The notes below the pieces were generated by a model. The model was not told the DNA's origin and ran no database searches. It saw only the letters and a list, made by a program, of their open reading frames with translations. A stretch of DNA of 64,000 nt. It comes from Helopsaltes ochotensis (Eukaryota > Chordata > Aves > Passeriformes > Locustellidae). Shown piece after piece: positions 1 to 12,411 of this stretch. The translations under genes and the position numbers were made by a program. Each line of letters starts with the position of its first letter. Within the stretch, counting starts at the first letter, position 1. The stretch covers positions 458,981-522,980 of the forward strand of contig VXBM01000341.1 in NCBI GenBank assembly GCA_013400155.1, read 5' to 3'.

Positions 1-24
1 AAAAAAAAAAAAAAAAAAAAAAAA
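1..24. repeat. Poly-A run at left edge
   Basis: The window opens with 24 consecutive A bases, so the true length is unknown. It could be the tail of a retrocopy lying to the left on the plus strand, or a simple homopolymer. Nothing inside the window separates the two. Confidence 0.9.
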
Positions 25-858
25 GGCTGGACAAATGACTGAGAGAAAGGGAAATATATTTGGGGTTTTTGTTTATTCACTTGTTTTTCACACTAAAACT
101 CAATTTAATTTTTAGTGAAAGATCGCATATCAAAAATACAGCTTTTTCTTTTAATGCCAAAACACATCTAACAAGGTATCTCCTTGCCCAGTTGCTCCTT
201 GGAATTCCTGGGAAGTTAGAGTGCTTTGCTTTTTCCAAACCCAAATGATAAGATCTGTATAGCAGGGTGGAGAAATACAAGTTTTTGTTGTTTGCCTGCA
301 GCTGTTGGAGGTGTCTCTGAGCTTCCTCTTATTTTCTAAGAAGGAGAAAACTACAGGTGCAGGAGATTTAGACTGTGCAGCTTTGTGACCACAGGCTATT
401 TGTTATCATTGCAAAGCAGAAAGATACTGTTTACTTTTAATTTAATTACAGTATATTCCCACATATGACAATATTTTAATGGGAGCTCATACTTAATCTC
501 TGTGGTTGTTTTCTCTGCCTCTTTGGGCTCAAGATCTTATGAAGATTTAGGTGATTTGTTTCAAAATCCATTCTCTTGTTGACTGCTAGGGGTTTTGTGA
601 TGTCAAATGCTGTACTAATTCTTACTCACTGTACAATGTGCTATTTAGTTTTGAAAACAATTTCATACTTTACTGGGAAAATAAAAAAGTAATTATTTTA
701 GTTACCATTAGAAAGTAGTGTGAAAGTAGTGTGACCATTAGAAAGTCACCAGGAATGGTGACTGAAGCTTTGTCCTTGATACTTAAAGCAACATGTGGAC
801 AACCTGATGCACTTCTGTTATGTCATCAAAACTGCACAACTTGTTTTAATTCAGCAGC
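25..858. other. Unannotated single-copy AT-rich DNA
   Basis: No gene or recognisable repeat is seen. The only local structure is a small duplication: an 11-bp unit repeated in tandem at 711-721 and 722-732, and a 13-bp word (accattagaaagt) at 704-716 and again at 734-746, which looks like a slippage product. Confidence 0.6.
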
Positions 859-896
859 CAAAACAACAAAACAAAACAAAACAAAACAAAACAAAG
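859..896 (+). repeat. (AAAAC)n microsatellite
   Basis: Five near-perfect AAAAC units lie at about 868-892, with imperfect units on either side. This is a simple repeat with strong A/C strand bias, similar in kind to the longer A/C-rich tracts near 42.5 and 45.7 kb. Confidence 0.9.
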
Positions 897-2515
897 CCAA
901 ATTCTTTGATTAATGTGTAGTGTGTCATGACTTCCTAACTGGTAGCACTGGTGTTAGTATTGCTGCAAGACTAACAAGTTTATATTTATTCTCAGTTCTG
1001 TTTTGTTTCTGCACATTTTTCAGATAATATCCAGAATGCAAAATGCTATTCAGTAGAAAACAGCAATAAAGTTACTGTTACTGTATAGCTTCCTCTGTCC
1101 CTTGAATTAAAGAAAAGATTCTGGGTGGAGCAGAGTTAATTCTGGCTAAGGGACAAAGATGAAATTTTAACTATCCCATTAGATAGCCTCCACCAAAGCA
1201 CATGAAGCTGAGTAAAAGAAGTAGGGGAAAGCTTCTCTGTAAGCACAGGGAAAACTTAAACTGGGAGGTAGCTGAAAAAGAGAGTTTTGTGGGCTGAGTC
1301 TAGAGGAGCAAAATTGGTAACTATAGTTTGAGGGGAGTGGGTTCTATTGTTATGGTGAGATCTTCTGTGCTTAATACTTGGAGATCAGTCCTAACCAAAT
1401 CCAAGTTCATTCTGATATGAAAACGCTTGAGCTGTTCTTTACTGAATAAATAAACTTTTAAGGAAGAAAGAAAACATCTTGGTAGGAGATGAGAGAAAAA
1501 GACTCATTGCCACTTTTACAGAGGGAAAACCCAAGCCTTACTCTGAGATCTCACAGGCAGCAGATGGGGCATGAGTTCAGGGAGGTTGCAGGGTCCCTGA
1601 AAAACTGAATTACTTTTAAAGGGTTTCAAGGAGAGTTAAAGACAGCTCAGAAATACTCCTGGTTTATTCTGGGCTAACGTCCAGGAAAGTCCGTGAAAAT
1701 GCTTGTGTTTTCTGTAGTGGATTCAGAAGGACACCCCAAATATTTCTTCTTACAAAACCTGTTCATGGCACATAAAAAGCAAGCATGCAGCTAAATGTGA
1801 ATACTCAGCTGTTGGAAGTAAACCTGGAGAATAAGGATTTACAGAGGGAATCACAGCCTACCCACTCTTTGTCTCCTGTCTTTTATGCCTGGACCTTAAT
1901 GTCAAAGATATCATCAGACCAGGTAACCTGAGCTCTGTCATCCAGCTATTCTTATTGAGCTTGTAAATTCCATCTGATCAACTAGTTTTGTCACACTGCT
2001 CTGATTTAGCTGCTAACTTCATCAAAAGAACATCTTTCCTGCAGAGAAAAAGCATACAAAGATTTCTTGTGCCAGTTTTTAAGTGATCAGCTGCTCTGGA
2101 AACTTCTTTCCCTTTGGTAAAAATCAGTTAAGCCTATAACTCTTAGGAAGGGCACATCCATACCTAGCTCATGCATCTTAAGTGCTGCAGATATTAACAA
2201 TGGCTGACCCAGTTCCTTTCTATCAAGACCACCTTCCAATGCATTTTTTCCCTAGTTGTGTAAAAAGACTCATGTTTTACCAATATTGCATGATTAGTGT
2301 GATTCATTGCTCACACTTGCAATATGAGGCCTTCTCCATTTGCTCCAGGTGAAGCTGAGTTGCTGGCTTAATCAGCCAGTTCACTGAAGAAGATAAAAGC
2401 TGCAGGAAGAAGCTAAACTGGAAGTTGTGAGAGAGTGCCTGTGTTTTCTCTCTGGGTCTTTGTGGGAAGAAGGTGCTCTTTCAATAAGGTATTGTTAAAG
2501 GCTACTGATTTTCAG
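897..2515. other. Unannotated single-copy DNA
   Basis: No open frame of useful length, RNA gene or recognisable repeat is seen. Composition is AT-rich without long low-complexity tracts. Confidence 0.6.
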
Positions 2516-2582
2516 GATCCTGCTGGGGCAAGAGAAAAGATATCCCAAAGTCGGCTGAAGTGGTTGCGTGCCTCAAGATTAG
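2516..2582 (+). other. Candidate 67-nt exon (low confidence)
   Basis: The segment is preceded by an acceptor-like sequence ending ctgattttcag and followed by a donor-like gtatgt (TAG|GTATGT). It contains CpG dinucleotides, which are sparse in the flanks. Two of three frames are open through it; one has a stop. The polypyrimidine tract is short and a good branch point at the usual distance is not obvious. The encoded peptide is not recognised. It could be a real coding or lncRNA exon, or a chance pairing of splice-like words. Confidence 0.15.
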
Positions 2583-5500
2583 GTATGTAAATGTATTGTA
2601 ATTCTGACTACTCTTTGTATCTACTGTTGAAACTGTTTGGTTGAATGGCATGTATGTAAGAACTGTCTTGGTTAGATGATAGTGGTGAGCTACAGTTAAT
2701 TCATCATTCCTCCTGAGGAAAGTTAGGTGCTAGAGCTTACTATGGGATCCCTTTAAAGGGCTGGTTTGGGAGCTCTCTGTTCTGTGTCAAAATAGTCACA
2801 ATAGAATTCCAGATATGGATGTAAGCTTCCTGCCCTGATGAATTGAGGTGATTTAGTTCACTTTTTCTTTGCTTAAAACAGTAGCTTCTGCAGAAGGTGT
2901 GGTACTTGCTTTACATCGCATTTACTGGAGGCTAGTACTCTTGCCGGAGATGTTGATGCCTGTAACAGGGCTCTAGGCAAATGTGGCAGAGATTTGGAGC
3001 ATTATATTTTGTTTTTTAATGCAGAAGAGATTCTGTAACTAAAATCTATTTGTTTCCAGGTGCTCTTCATGGTCTACTTAATGTAAGCATTTTCTTGTTA
3101 CATTACTGCCTGCCTCTCTGCACAGTTCCAAAATAGTGATTAAAACCTGCAGTGATTCAAGGCTTTCCTCTGGAAAAAAACCCTACTAATTCTAATAAGA
3201 GTGTTTACACCAAGATTCACTGAAATAGTTCTGAGTCTTAGTAAAGTGCAACTGTGGAGGAGATTATGAGCTTTACCCAAAGCTATGTGGGTTGTCATCC
3301 AGGATTAGATGTTTTGAATCCTCCTCTTAGGAGGGTGCTTCTGGAAGGAAATGTTGGATTTTTAATAAAAGTAATGAATAAAATTGTCTGTTTGCAAAGC
3401 ACATGGCAGGAATGACATAGGAACTTCGTGCTCTCCCACATCATTTTATTCTCTCTGCCTGGGGTTTGTGACAGGAACTGCAGAAGTTCTATCCAGAGTT
3501 GTAAACCTTCACTATACCTTGGAGTAACTGCTGGATTTGTACTTCAGTTTTGATTGAAACCTTTGCTTGGAAGACAAAAGGTGCTGGAAGATATAGGATG
3601 AATTCTCACCTGGAGATTAACACAGACCCTTGTGTCATATGTTGTCTCCTGAACTTGACAGGCTGGAACTTGCTCTAGTTTCAGAGTAAGGGCTGTAAAA
3701 CAGATGAGGTTAAGTTTTATAGGACACAATGAGCAAATAATGCATAAAACTCCTTTTCAAAAAGCAAAGCTAAAATTCATTTAGTGCACCTGTTTAATTA
3801 GTGATGAACTATTTAGTGATAGAAAGTCTGCAGTGTAATAGAGGTACAAATTTTGTTTTTTATGCTGATAATTGTTTTTCCCTCTTGTATGTTAAATGAC
3901 ACATGGCTTTCCTGTCAATGGTTTTGTGAATCAAGAATTCATAGCCATCTAAAAGCTTTGTTTTATTGGCATGCTGGTTATAGTAGCAGCCAGAGGTTTT
4001 TGCTTAACTGAAATATGAGAAGCCAAGTCTTGTACCCAAGTTTTAGTTTAGGAAAATGTAATAGACATCTTTCATACCAGTTCAATTTGAATTTTCAGAC
4101 AATTTACAGATGGAAGGTGGTGTGTTAAATAGTGGGTACAATATATATATTTGCACTCCTCTGTAGCCTTCAGAGCAGACAGTGGGTTGCTTCAACACAG
4201 AGCCAAATCCTGATGCAGGGTTCTCTGCAGGTGGTGATAAATGGAGAGTATTACTCAGCAGGGAGTGGGTCTTCCTCAAAGAGTTGAAAGATAATGCATG
4301 AGAGTGGAGGGAAATAAGGCTTTTTGTGTGTGTGTGTATGGCTTCTTCTAGTCTAGTACATATCAAGTGGCCTCAAAAAATAAGTCAAAAATCTCAGCCT
4401 TATGCCCAATTTCAGGAGAGTGCTGTGCTAGACTAAGTAGGAAAAATGAGGTGTTGGAAGGGTGAGATTGACCAAATGGAATAACTGTATGAATAATATA
4501 TTATTTTGATTTCTCACAAACCCTGCTCTGTGAATAATGGTCTTTCACTGGATGGAGACCTTATTCAGCATCTCAGCTTTGCAATGTTGAGCAAACAGAT
4601 CAATGCTCAGCAATACCTATAAAAAAGTGTGCTGCACGAAGAAGTGAATGTGCATGGGTGTGGCTGTTGGACCTGCACAGGAAGGCTGGCAGGTATTTAC
4701 ACCTGATCAAGAGGGGGCTTGCAGAGCTGCTGGGGGACATGTCCTCCCACATCTCTGTAAGGATCACGCTGGAGCTCTCCCCCCTTGTCCCGTGCTGTGG
4801 GTCTGTACCTGTTCTGGTTTAGCTACATGACATCTGTGTAGCTGCTTCCATTTGATCATCTTCCTGCTCTTTCACAAAGAGGGAGGAATGAAAGGTTGGG
4901 CTTTTTTTTTTAGTGGAATACTTCATATTTTCCTCTTACAATATAGACTAAAGCATTCTGAACTACTTTAATGATCTTCCTTAAAAGAGTGTAAGACATC
5001 AACTAGCACGTGAAAAGCTTCCTGGTGGTGACCCATGAGATCTTGGCAAACAGGGAGAAGACATAATCTGCAAGAATATCTCCAAATGCAGTGTTGGCTC
5101 TTGGCTCAACACTGAGTCTCTATTCCAATGCATTTAGACAATTCAAGCCCCAACATAATGATGACTTACTGGTATCCACCCTGCATGTGATTCTTGTGAC
5201 TGCTAGGCTCAACTGAGTGCCCCAAAGCAGCTGTGGAATTCTGGGCACAAATTCTGCTCAGCCATGTCCAAAGAACCACTGCTAAACTCCAGTGTTTCAA
5301 AATCGTCCTTCATACTCACAAAAAAAACCCCCAATCTCCTTAGGGTGTACTCCTGCAGGCATTCAGACCATTCCAAAGACAAGTGAAGCCTTGCAAGTCT
5401 GACTGGGACAGTACAAACACCCACATTGGCTTCATTGCTTTGGTGATAAGAAATGTCAGTTCCCTCTGTTCTTTGTGGATTCCAAGGTGCAGCGTTGCTG

Positions 5501-6800
5501 TATAAGATTATTTTTACCTTGAACAGTCATTTTCATTGTGGGACATGGGCCTTGCCCAAAGCAAATGTTTCAGTTGCCTGCAAGCTGTTGGAGCCCTTTG
5601 TAGGTGAACTATTACAGACTTCTTTCCTCGTGTAAAAGGTGCTCTGTTAAGGAGGCATCATGTTCCCTGTCAGACAAAGACCATGAAGTGACTCAGAGCT
5701 CTGCTCTGACCTGCTGAGCTGATGTGAAGGCTGGGCTGAAGAAACATGAAAATAAGTCATTGTGTTCTGTAATGTTTTTATTTTATTTTAAATCAGCCTG
5801 CCCTGTTGATATTTGTTCCTTGTGTTTTGAGGGTGTGCTATTCTATTTCTCATCTAGAATTACTCTTATGTAACAAACATCAAGATTCAGACTTATGGTT
5901 CAGATTTGTGTCTTTGGGACCATTAAGCTTTCTTGCATCTGATTGTGTTTTGAGGAGATGCAAAATCTGCTTGAATACAAGTATGCTTTAGGGGGTTTGT
6001 TTAGAGCTGGGGCAGTGTGTGGTGCTGGCAGTGACGTTCATGATCTGCCTGCACTGATGGGGTGTTTGATATATAATTCTGTTGTGGTCCTCTGCTGGGG
6101 ACTCTATATTCCCATTCTTGTTTTCATGCCCTAAAAAATGTTTGCCTTGACTTTGAGAGCAGTTTTTGCTTGTTCATTTTTTAGTCTCTTTCATCTGATT
6201 CGCAGGAGATCTATTGTTATTGAGATACTCTGATGGCAGGGCCCTGGGGCATGTGGCTTTTAATGTCTGACAAAACCTTACTGTGTGTTTAAGGGAGTTA
6301 TGTACTTAAAAGAAATTAAAGAATTTCAGGCTAGTGTGGTGCCTCTGTGGGAAGGAATAAGATGAAGGGTCACTGAAGTACTTGTTGGAAGGTGATCAGG
6401 AATTCTCTCCTAATGCTTGGCAGCATGGAATGCTTGGAGTTTTGCCGTGAAGGTCAGGGATGATGTTTAAAACACTTTGACTGTTCCTGATGATGCAGCT
6501 CTGTGTGTGAGAGGAGATGATCACCACTGGGACAGTCTGGTTGTGTCTGGGTGCAGCTCTGAGTCCTGCCCAATTTGTCTCAGTAGGGTGTGCAGGCAGG
6601 GGGGACAGATCCCAGGTACTTACAGCAATTTTTGTGTTGCCTTGCTCCAAAGCTGAAGGGATTCAGTACAGGGCATATTCAGGGACTGTGTGGGTGTGCT
6701 CCCCGCATTTAATTGATGTTAAGGCTCGTGGTCTGGGTTTCAGAACGAGGTTGCAATAGAAACTTCTGAGTCTGGGCCGAGGGAATTCTGGTGGAATTTT
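2583..6800. other. Unannotated single-copy DNA
   Basis: No gene or transposable element is recognised. Short simple sequence occurs at about 4142-4151 (AT)n and 4326-4338 (GT)n. A mildly GC-richer stretch at about 4640-4820 has no repeat or protein match that I recognise. Confidence 0.55.
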
Positions 6801-9284
6801 TTCACACTGACTGCCTTGCTTTTGATGAAGTTACTTTTTGGCTTTAATTGCAACAGGATGAAGTGATGCCAGCTCTGCTTTGATCCTGGTGGGATGGGTT
6901 AGTTACAGATGTTCAACAGTGCAGTACCAGTATCTTGCTTGCAGTCTTGCTTCTGCTGTTCTCTACTTGGTCTCAATCATATCACTGAATAGAGGACTTT
7001 CTTTTCCTTCTGAAGTGACTGGAAACACCCGCTCAAGTCTATTTAGCACTACAGGTAGAACTTGGGGAAAAAAACAAACCCACAGAACAGCAAATCATTT
7101 TATTTTTTTTCTATCCTTCAGAATGAGAAATTGGCCGATGGACTATGTTCTGAAAAGCCTATTTGTCTCTCCTTATTTTAACCTACCTCATGGGGAATTT
7201 AGAAACTTGTCTCTTGTGAGCTAAGCAATGTGACTCAACATTAAGCAACTTAGAAAACATCGTGTTTCAGCCTAGCCTACAGTGAGTAGACAATTGATGG
7301 GGCTTCTTAATTTTTAAGAAAGTAATTGTCATGAGAGGTAGCCCTTGCTACTTGGCCAGGGGATTGGTCTTGTTTTCATCAAAACACTCAGACTTTCTGA
7401 ATAATGTCCTGAAGGGAAATGGTTCTTGGCAAAAGAGTTCTTAATTACATTCTATTTCAAATTTATTTTACATTCTGATCTTTATAGCAAGCAAGTGTAA
7501 TGGGTTACTTCTGAGAAACTGGCATTGCGGCCTGCCCCTTGGGGACTTCTAGGGCGGCACAGAGAATTACAGCTGCTATTAAACTTCTTGCAGTAATCAC
7601 AAATTGAAAACACAAGAAGCCAGGAAAAGTGTCTTGCAATTATCTTTGAGTCACAAACTTGCAGAAATGCCTAATTCACCTCTAAATTAGAAAGGAAATG
7701 TTCTAGTGCTGAGAAACATGCCTGCATATTTTAGTGACATGATGAATTGCTTAGATGCTTTCAATCTGTTGTCATTTACTGTTGTCATTATCTGCATACA
7801 GTATTTTAATTAGTACTAAAAATAATTAGGTGACAATAGTGAAGTTTTCAGCAAGTATGAATCAGTATCTGTTTATATACCTTACTATATTCACATGAGA
7901 AATAGTGTAGGGAATACTTAATAACCTCTGAAAGAGGATAGAAAAAAATTCTTCAGTTTGTATATATGTACAAATAAGACTGGTGGTGATGCAAAATGTA
8001 AATAATGAATGTAGTACCTTGTCTTGTACAGCTCATTTCTTGCTCTGCTGGTGGGAGTACTTTTTTCTGGCAGCTGGATAATGAGCATAACTGTTCTACC
8101 TTCCCCCTTTGAATGCTGCAGCTATGCCAGGGAAAACAGTTTGTACTCCAAACGCAGCTGTGGTTCTGGAAATCAGCATCGTTTTCCTTGTAGAAGGTCA
8201 GCTGGGGCCAGAGTGGGGACTTGAATTTCCTGACAGGAGTCTCCTGGGCTGTTCCCAGAAAAATCTGTTTGGCAGCGGGTGGTGCATCTCAGGCTCCTCT
8301 CTGGGAAGTGCCCTGTGGTAACCCTGACTTTGGTGAGGGGCAGAGCTCTGACTTTGGCCTCAGCTCTTTCTGGGCACCAGCTCCTGCTGTGTCAGCAGCA
8401 AGCCCTTGTTGGGTGCTGGGCTCAGCCTGGTGCTGTGGAAGCTTCAGAGCTTGGAGGGGGCTCTGCCTGTGAGCTCTAAGATGCTGTTGGGTGAGAAGGA
8501 CAGCTCTGCTCCTGACAAATCCCCCTGAGGCTCAGCATCCTCGCCCAACAAGCTGGACAGGATGACATTTAGAATAACTCCAAAACCTGAATGCCAGCTG
8601 CTCTGCTTTCACCTAAAGTGATGTGAATGATGTGGATGTGAAAGATGTCCCATCATGCTTCATGGGAGAGTTTCCTGCCTTTTTTTCTCTGGAAATGCCA
8701 CTTCCTGCTGGCCCTGGATGGCCACCATTTAATTTCTGCCACATGTATGGTGTTAATGAAAGCTTCCCAAACAGAAAATGGCCTCTGACATTGAAAAGCA
8801 TATCGCTAACTCCCTTATTGTAACTCTGTCACAAAGTTTGAAGTTATGCTGCCAGTCCCTGTGCTCGGTCCCTGCATGAAGCTAAGTGTTTTTGAGTAAA
8901 CTTCCTCTAAATTTGGTCAACCCTGTAAATTGCTGGTACCAAAAGAAAATTCCTGTCTTTTGTAATAAGCACAATGTTTATACTTACGTGGTGGTCAGGG
9001 ACATTTTAATAAGACTTGCCTTGAAAATCGCTGCTGAATTAAGCAAATTTGTGCATTTGCTGACAACTGTAGTGCAGAATCATTAATGCCTTTTGTAAGT
9101 TACTTCTTAAGAGTATGGAATTTACTGCTCAAGGAAAAAAAATGGGAATAATAGTCATTACCAATTCCCTGGGCAACATCTAATTTCAAGCCTGAATTTC
9201 CATGTACAAAACAATACCTGAATGGAAATAAATCTTTAGATGTACTCTGGGAGGACTCTGCCTATTAGAGCAATTTAAAATATA
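6801..9284. other. Unannotated DNA with a GC-richer stretch
   Basis: A strong acceptor-like polypyrimidine tract ends at 7121, but no donor follows within a normal exon length. Two TAATTA sites lie 10 bp apart at 7807-7812 and 7823-7828. The stretch from about 8180 to 8480 is GC-richer than its surroundings, with several overlapping open frames; no domain or repeat family is recognised in it. Confidence 0.55.
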
Positions 9285-9500
9285 AGAAATAATAATTAAT
9301 GCTTTCACCCTCTTAGTAAAACTCTGCATGCCCATTAACTAATTACTCTCCTGCCTGCTGATATTAAACTTAATGCTGAAACACTGCATTCATATCCACA
9401 GCTACCATTTTGGTCTAAAAATAATTGTAATTATGTACACAAAAATTGTAAAGCACCTGCCTTTTTTCCACACAGTACTGAGATTTAATTATTACTTGAG
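9285..9500. promoter_or_regulatory. AT-rich block dense in homeodomain motifs
   Basis: Four TAATTA palindromes fall within about 200 bp (9293-9298, 9340-9345, 9428-9433, 9486-9491), plus a TAATTG at 9422-9427 and other ATTA cores. TAATTA is the preferred core of many homeodomain factors, and long-lived noncoding enhancers in vertebrate gene deserts often look like this. High A+T alone raises the expected number, so this is a candidate enhancer by inference only. Confidence 0.2.
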
Positions 9501-11438
9501 TACATGTAAAGAAGGGATTTGGGGTAAATAACTTTGAAAACCTCAACTGCAGTGTATAATAGTTCTTCTACAAAACAAATATTTTCATACCCCCAGTGTT
9601 TTAGGTCAGGCTATGACACTTGATGCTTTTATTTTCTCTCTCCAATTTAACTACTTTCCAGGCAAAATTTTAGACTATATTTTTCTGCTAGAATTTTCCT
9701 ACTGAGAACCTAAGGTAAGCTCTGCTGATCCCAGAGCAGCCTGAGGTTCTTTTCTATGGCTCTCTGATGTCTAATGAGACATGAATTCCCTCCTAAAGCT
9801 TTTTCACATTTCACCTGCTTGTGTCCTCTTTCTTCTGGGTAGATTCCAGAGTCCTTCACCTGAATGCTCCAGAGCAAGTTTTTTACAACCCCAAGGTGCA
9901 TTCTTACGTCTCCTCCCCTCTTGAGGCAATGACCTCTTCAGCTTGCAGGAAATCCAAGGGAGAGTTTCTTTGGCTCATCCTTGTGGGTTTCAAATGAGGA
10001 CACTGGGCTGCTGATTCGCCTTTGTCTTGAGAAAAACTTTGGGCTTCTTGGTGTGTTTTGGCTCTCCCTGATGATGCTCCCAGGCTGCTTCTGATGCCAA
10101 GCAGTCTGTGCCCACTCTGGGCCTGTGATTACCCAGCCTGGCAGCCTTGGATCCAAAGGGGTGTTGTACAGAAGGGAGGGCAGGGCTGATGGTGCCTGCA
10201 TGTAGAATTCCACTCCATGGAGATCCCTCACTTTCAGCTGTCTGAGCAGCAGGGCTCTGCAGGTGAAGAGGAAGGACAGTGGCTTTTTTTGGCTTCATCG
10301 CTCCTTTTTTTGCTTCACTTGAAACCCCCAAACATGGGGTCCCTTAGCTTTTAACACAAAATGCCACAGGAAAGAAGTCTTCTTTCTGGAAGCTCATCAC
10401 TGGTGTCAACTGATAAGGTGGCATTTGTTTTTGTCCATGTTACAGAACTTTTCAGGTGAACCAACTTAAGTTAATTTTTCTGAGCAGCATTGGATCTGTC
10501 ATACCAGGCCCTGATCAATAATGGCAATTTTAAGGGTCCCTCTAGCACTGCATCCTGACTCTAGCAGAGGTCTAAGTGAATGCTTAGGGAAGAGGAATGA
10601 ATTGCCTTGAGTGTCCCCCTGTCCTCTCTGCTTTTCAGCCCAGAGAATTTCCTGAGCTGGGAATGATTTCTAGCAATATTAATCAATACAATCCTCTTGA
10701 CATAATTTCTAATTGACATAATTATCTACGAATAATTTCATAATTTCTAGTTACACTTGATAACTTCAACATATTTTTCCCAAGAAGGAATACCTTGCAC
10801 CCTAAACCTGAACAGTCCTTAGCTTGTTAGGTAATTTTTTTTATTATTATTAAAAACAAACTTTTTTATCTTATCCAATCACAACAAAAACTAGAGTTGA
10901 AAGCTATACAGAGCAAGTCCTGAGGCCACTATTTCTGCAAAGGTAGTACCCTGCTAATGTGGCTATTGAGTAAAACTTTGGTGGAAGAATATTTCTTTTC
11001 ATCATGGAATATCCTGGGAGCCTGTAGAGCAGAGCTCATAAAGGCTGAGTTTCTTCCCAGGTGCTTTCCATTTTTCTGACATATAACTACTATTCAACTG
11101 GAGCTGTCAGATGCAGAAAGATAAGTAAGGTTGTGGCCAGGTTTTGGGCAAGGTTTGGGAGAGCACATCCCCATCCCCTGGCAGGAGACATGGGGACTGA
11201 CATATACTCCTTGTTCCTAGGCCCAGCATAGGGCTTGAGTTTTTAATCTGGTTTACTTCTGACTACTCTGAAGTGTCCTGATTCCAAGGAAGGCCTAGGG
11301 GATTCTTACACTTCTCTTATTTTCTAGCAGTGTTATAAAATGTTTTCTTGGGGGCTTTCGCACTGAGTTCCTATGGGTTTCAAATAGGAAACTTGTAGAT
11401 AAAAACAGATGTGACTGCATGCATTATGTTAGTGTCTT
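9501..11438. other. Unannotated DNA, GC-richer at 9.93-10.33 kb
   Basis: A strong acceptor-like tract ends at 9661 and a donor-like AAG|GTAAGC begins at 9715, but the 53 bases between have stops in all three frames, so only a noncoding exon would fit. The GC-richer part at about 9930-10330 carries overlapping minus-strand frames of around 100 codons with no recognised domain. No transposon is recognised. Confidence 0.5.
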
Positions 11439-11502
11439 GTGCTCCAATAATGCTAAAATAAGTACATTTAGTGCTCCAATAATGCTAAAATAAATACATT
11501 TT
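11439..11502 (+). repeat. 32-bp tandem duplication
   Basis: Two adjacent 32-bp copies (11439-11470 and 11471-11502) share the word gtgctccaataatgctaaaa and differ at only two positions. Such a young, two-copy tandem in AT-rich DNA is usually a replication-slippage product. Confidence 0.92.
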
Positions 11503-12356
11503 TAAAAACAGAATTTCTATTTATAAATAAATATTGAAACCTATTGGTTTCAACATTAATTTATAATAAAAAATTCCCATGTTGCTGCGGAATCGCCCTT
11601 TAGTTGTAATATAATGTCACTTCGGACTGTTTGAGTACGAGGGCAATATTTCCTGCTGTGTTTTGGAGTTTCCTCCAGACTCCCCAAGATCTGAGCCAAG
11701 CTAAGAAAACATTCATACATTTTGATGAAGCTTCCACGATGAGGATTTGGAGAGGCCCTCATGTTAGGAAGATGCACCCAGGATTTGAACCAAGCTCTTG
11801 TGATCCCCTAGGCAATACTTTGTCATCAGAAAAGCTCCCCATTTCTTAGTGACAGAATCAGTCACATTTTTCCTATCAAACCCACTTTTTTTTTTTCCAC
11901 TTACTGACCTGCCTTTGTGATTCATTTAGCAGCTTGGTTTAGTCAGAGACCTTTTTCTTCCAGCTGGGAATGGACTAATCAGTTGTCAGCTGCTGCCATG
12001 GTTATTTTCATTCAACTTGCAATGAAGCAGCTGCCTCTGGAGTTGGTGGGATTTCATCTGTGTGTAAATCTAGAGTACAGCATTTAAATACAGGCCTTAG
12101 GCTTTGACTGGCAAGAAATAAATTGGAAAGGGAGATTGTGGTTTCTTCTGGAGTCGTGAGGATGGCCGTGGGGACTGCTGAACTCTGCCACCTGATACCA
12201 CAGCAGAGGCTCTGCTGCAGGTGTTGCCTTATGGCTGGGCTTGTTGGCTTTGCTCATTAGTTACAGTTTAAGAGAGACTTGGGATGCACCACAGTGGGAA
12301 TTGAGAGCAGATGAAGCACTGCTCAAATTGATTTTGGAGACAACTTCTGCAAACAA
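11503..12356. other. Unannotated single-copy DNA
   Basis: A poly-T run occurs near 11886-11896. No gene or recognisable repeat is seen. Confidence 0.6.
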
Positions 12357-12411
12357 CTCTTCTTCCCATCTCCTCTTCCCCCCCCCCCGCCTCTCTTGCT
12401 CCCCTGAAAAT
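12357..12411 (+). repeat. Pyrimidine tract with C11 run
   Basis: A pyrimidine-dominated stretch contains an 11-base C run at 12378-12388. On the minus strand this is a poly-G tract and could stack as part of a G-rich structure. Length is likely variable between individuals and error-prone in assembly. Confidence 0.8.

Noticed and set aside
7122..7224. Open sequence after a strong acceptor-like tract at 7121
   Set aside because: No donor or polyadenylation signal at a sensible distance, and no recognised peptide.
9662..9714. Segment with strong acceptor and AAG|GTAAGC donor
   Set aside because: All three frames contain stops within 53 bases, so it cannot be an internal coding exon; a noncoding exon cannot be excluded.
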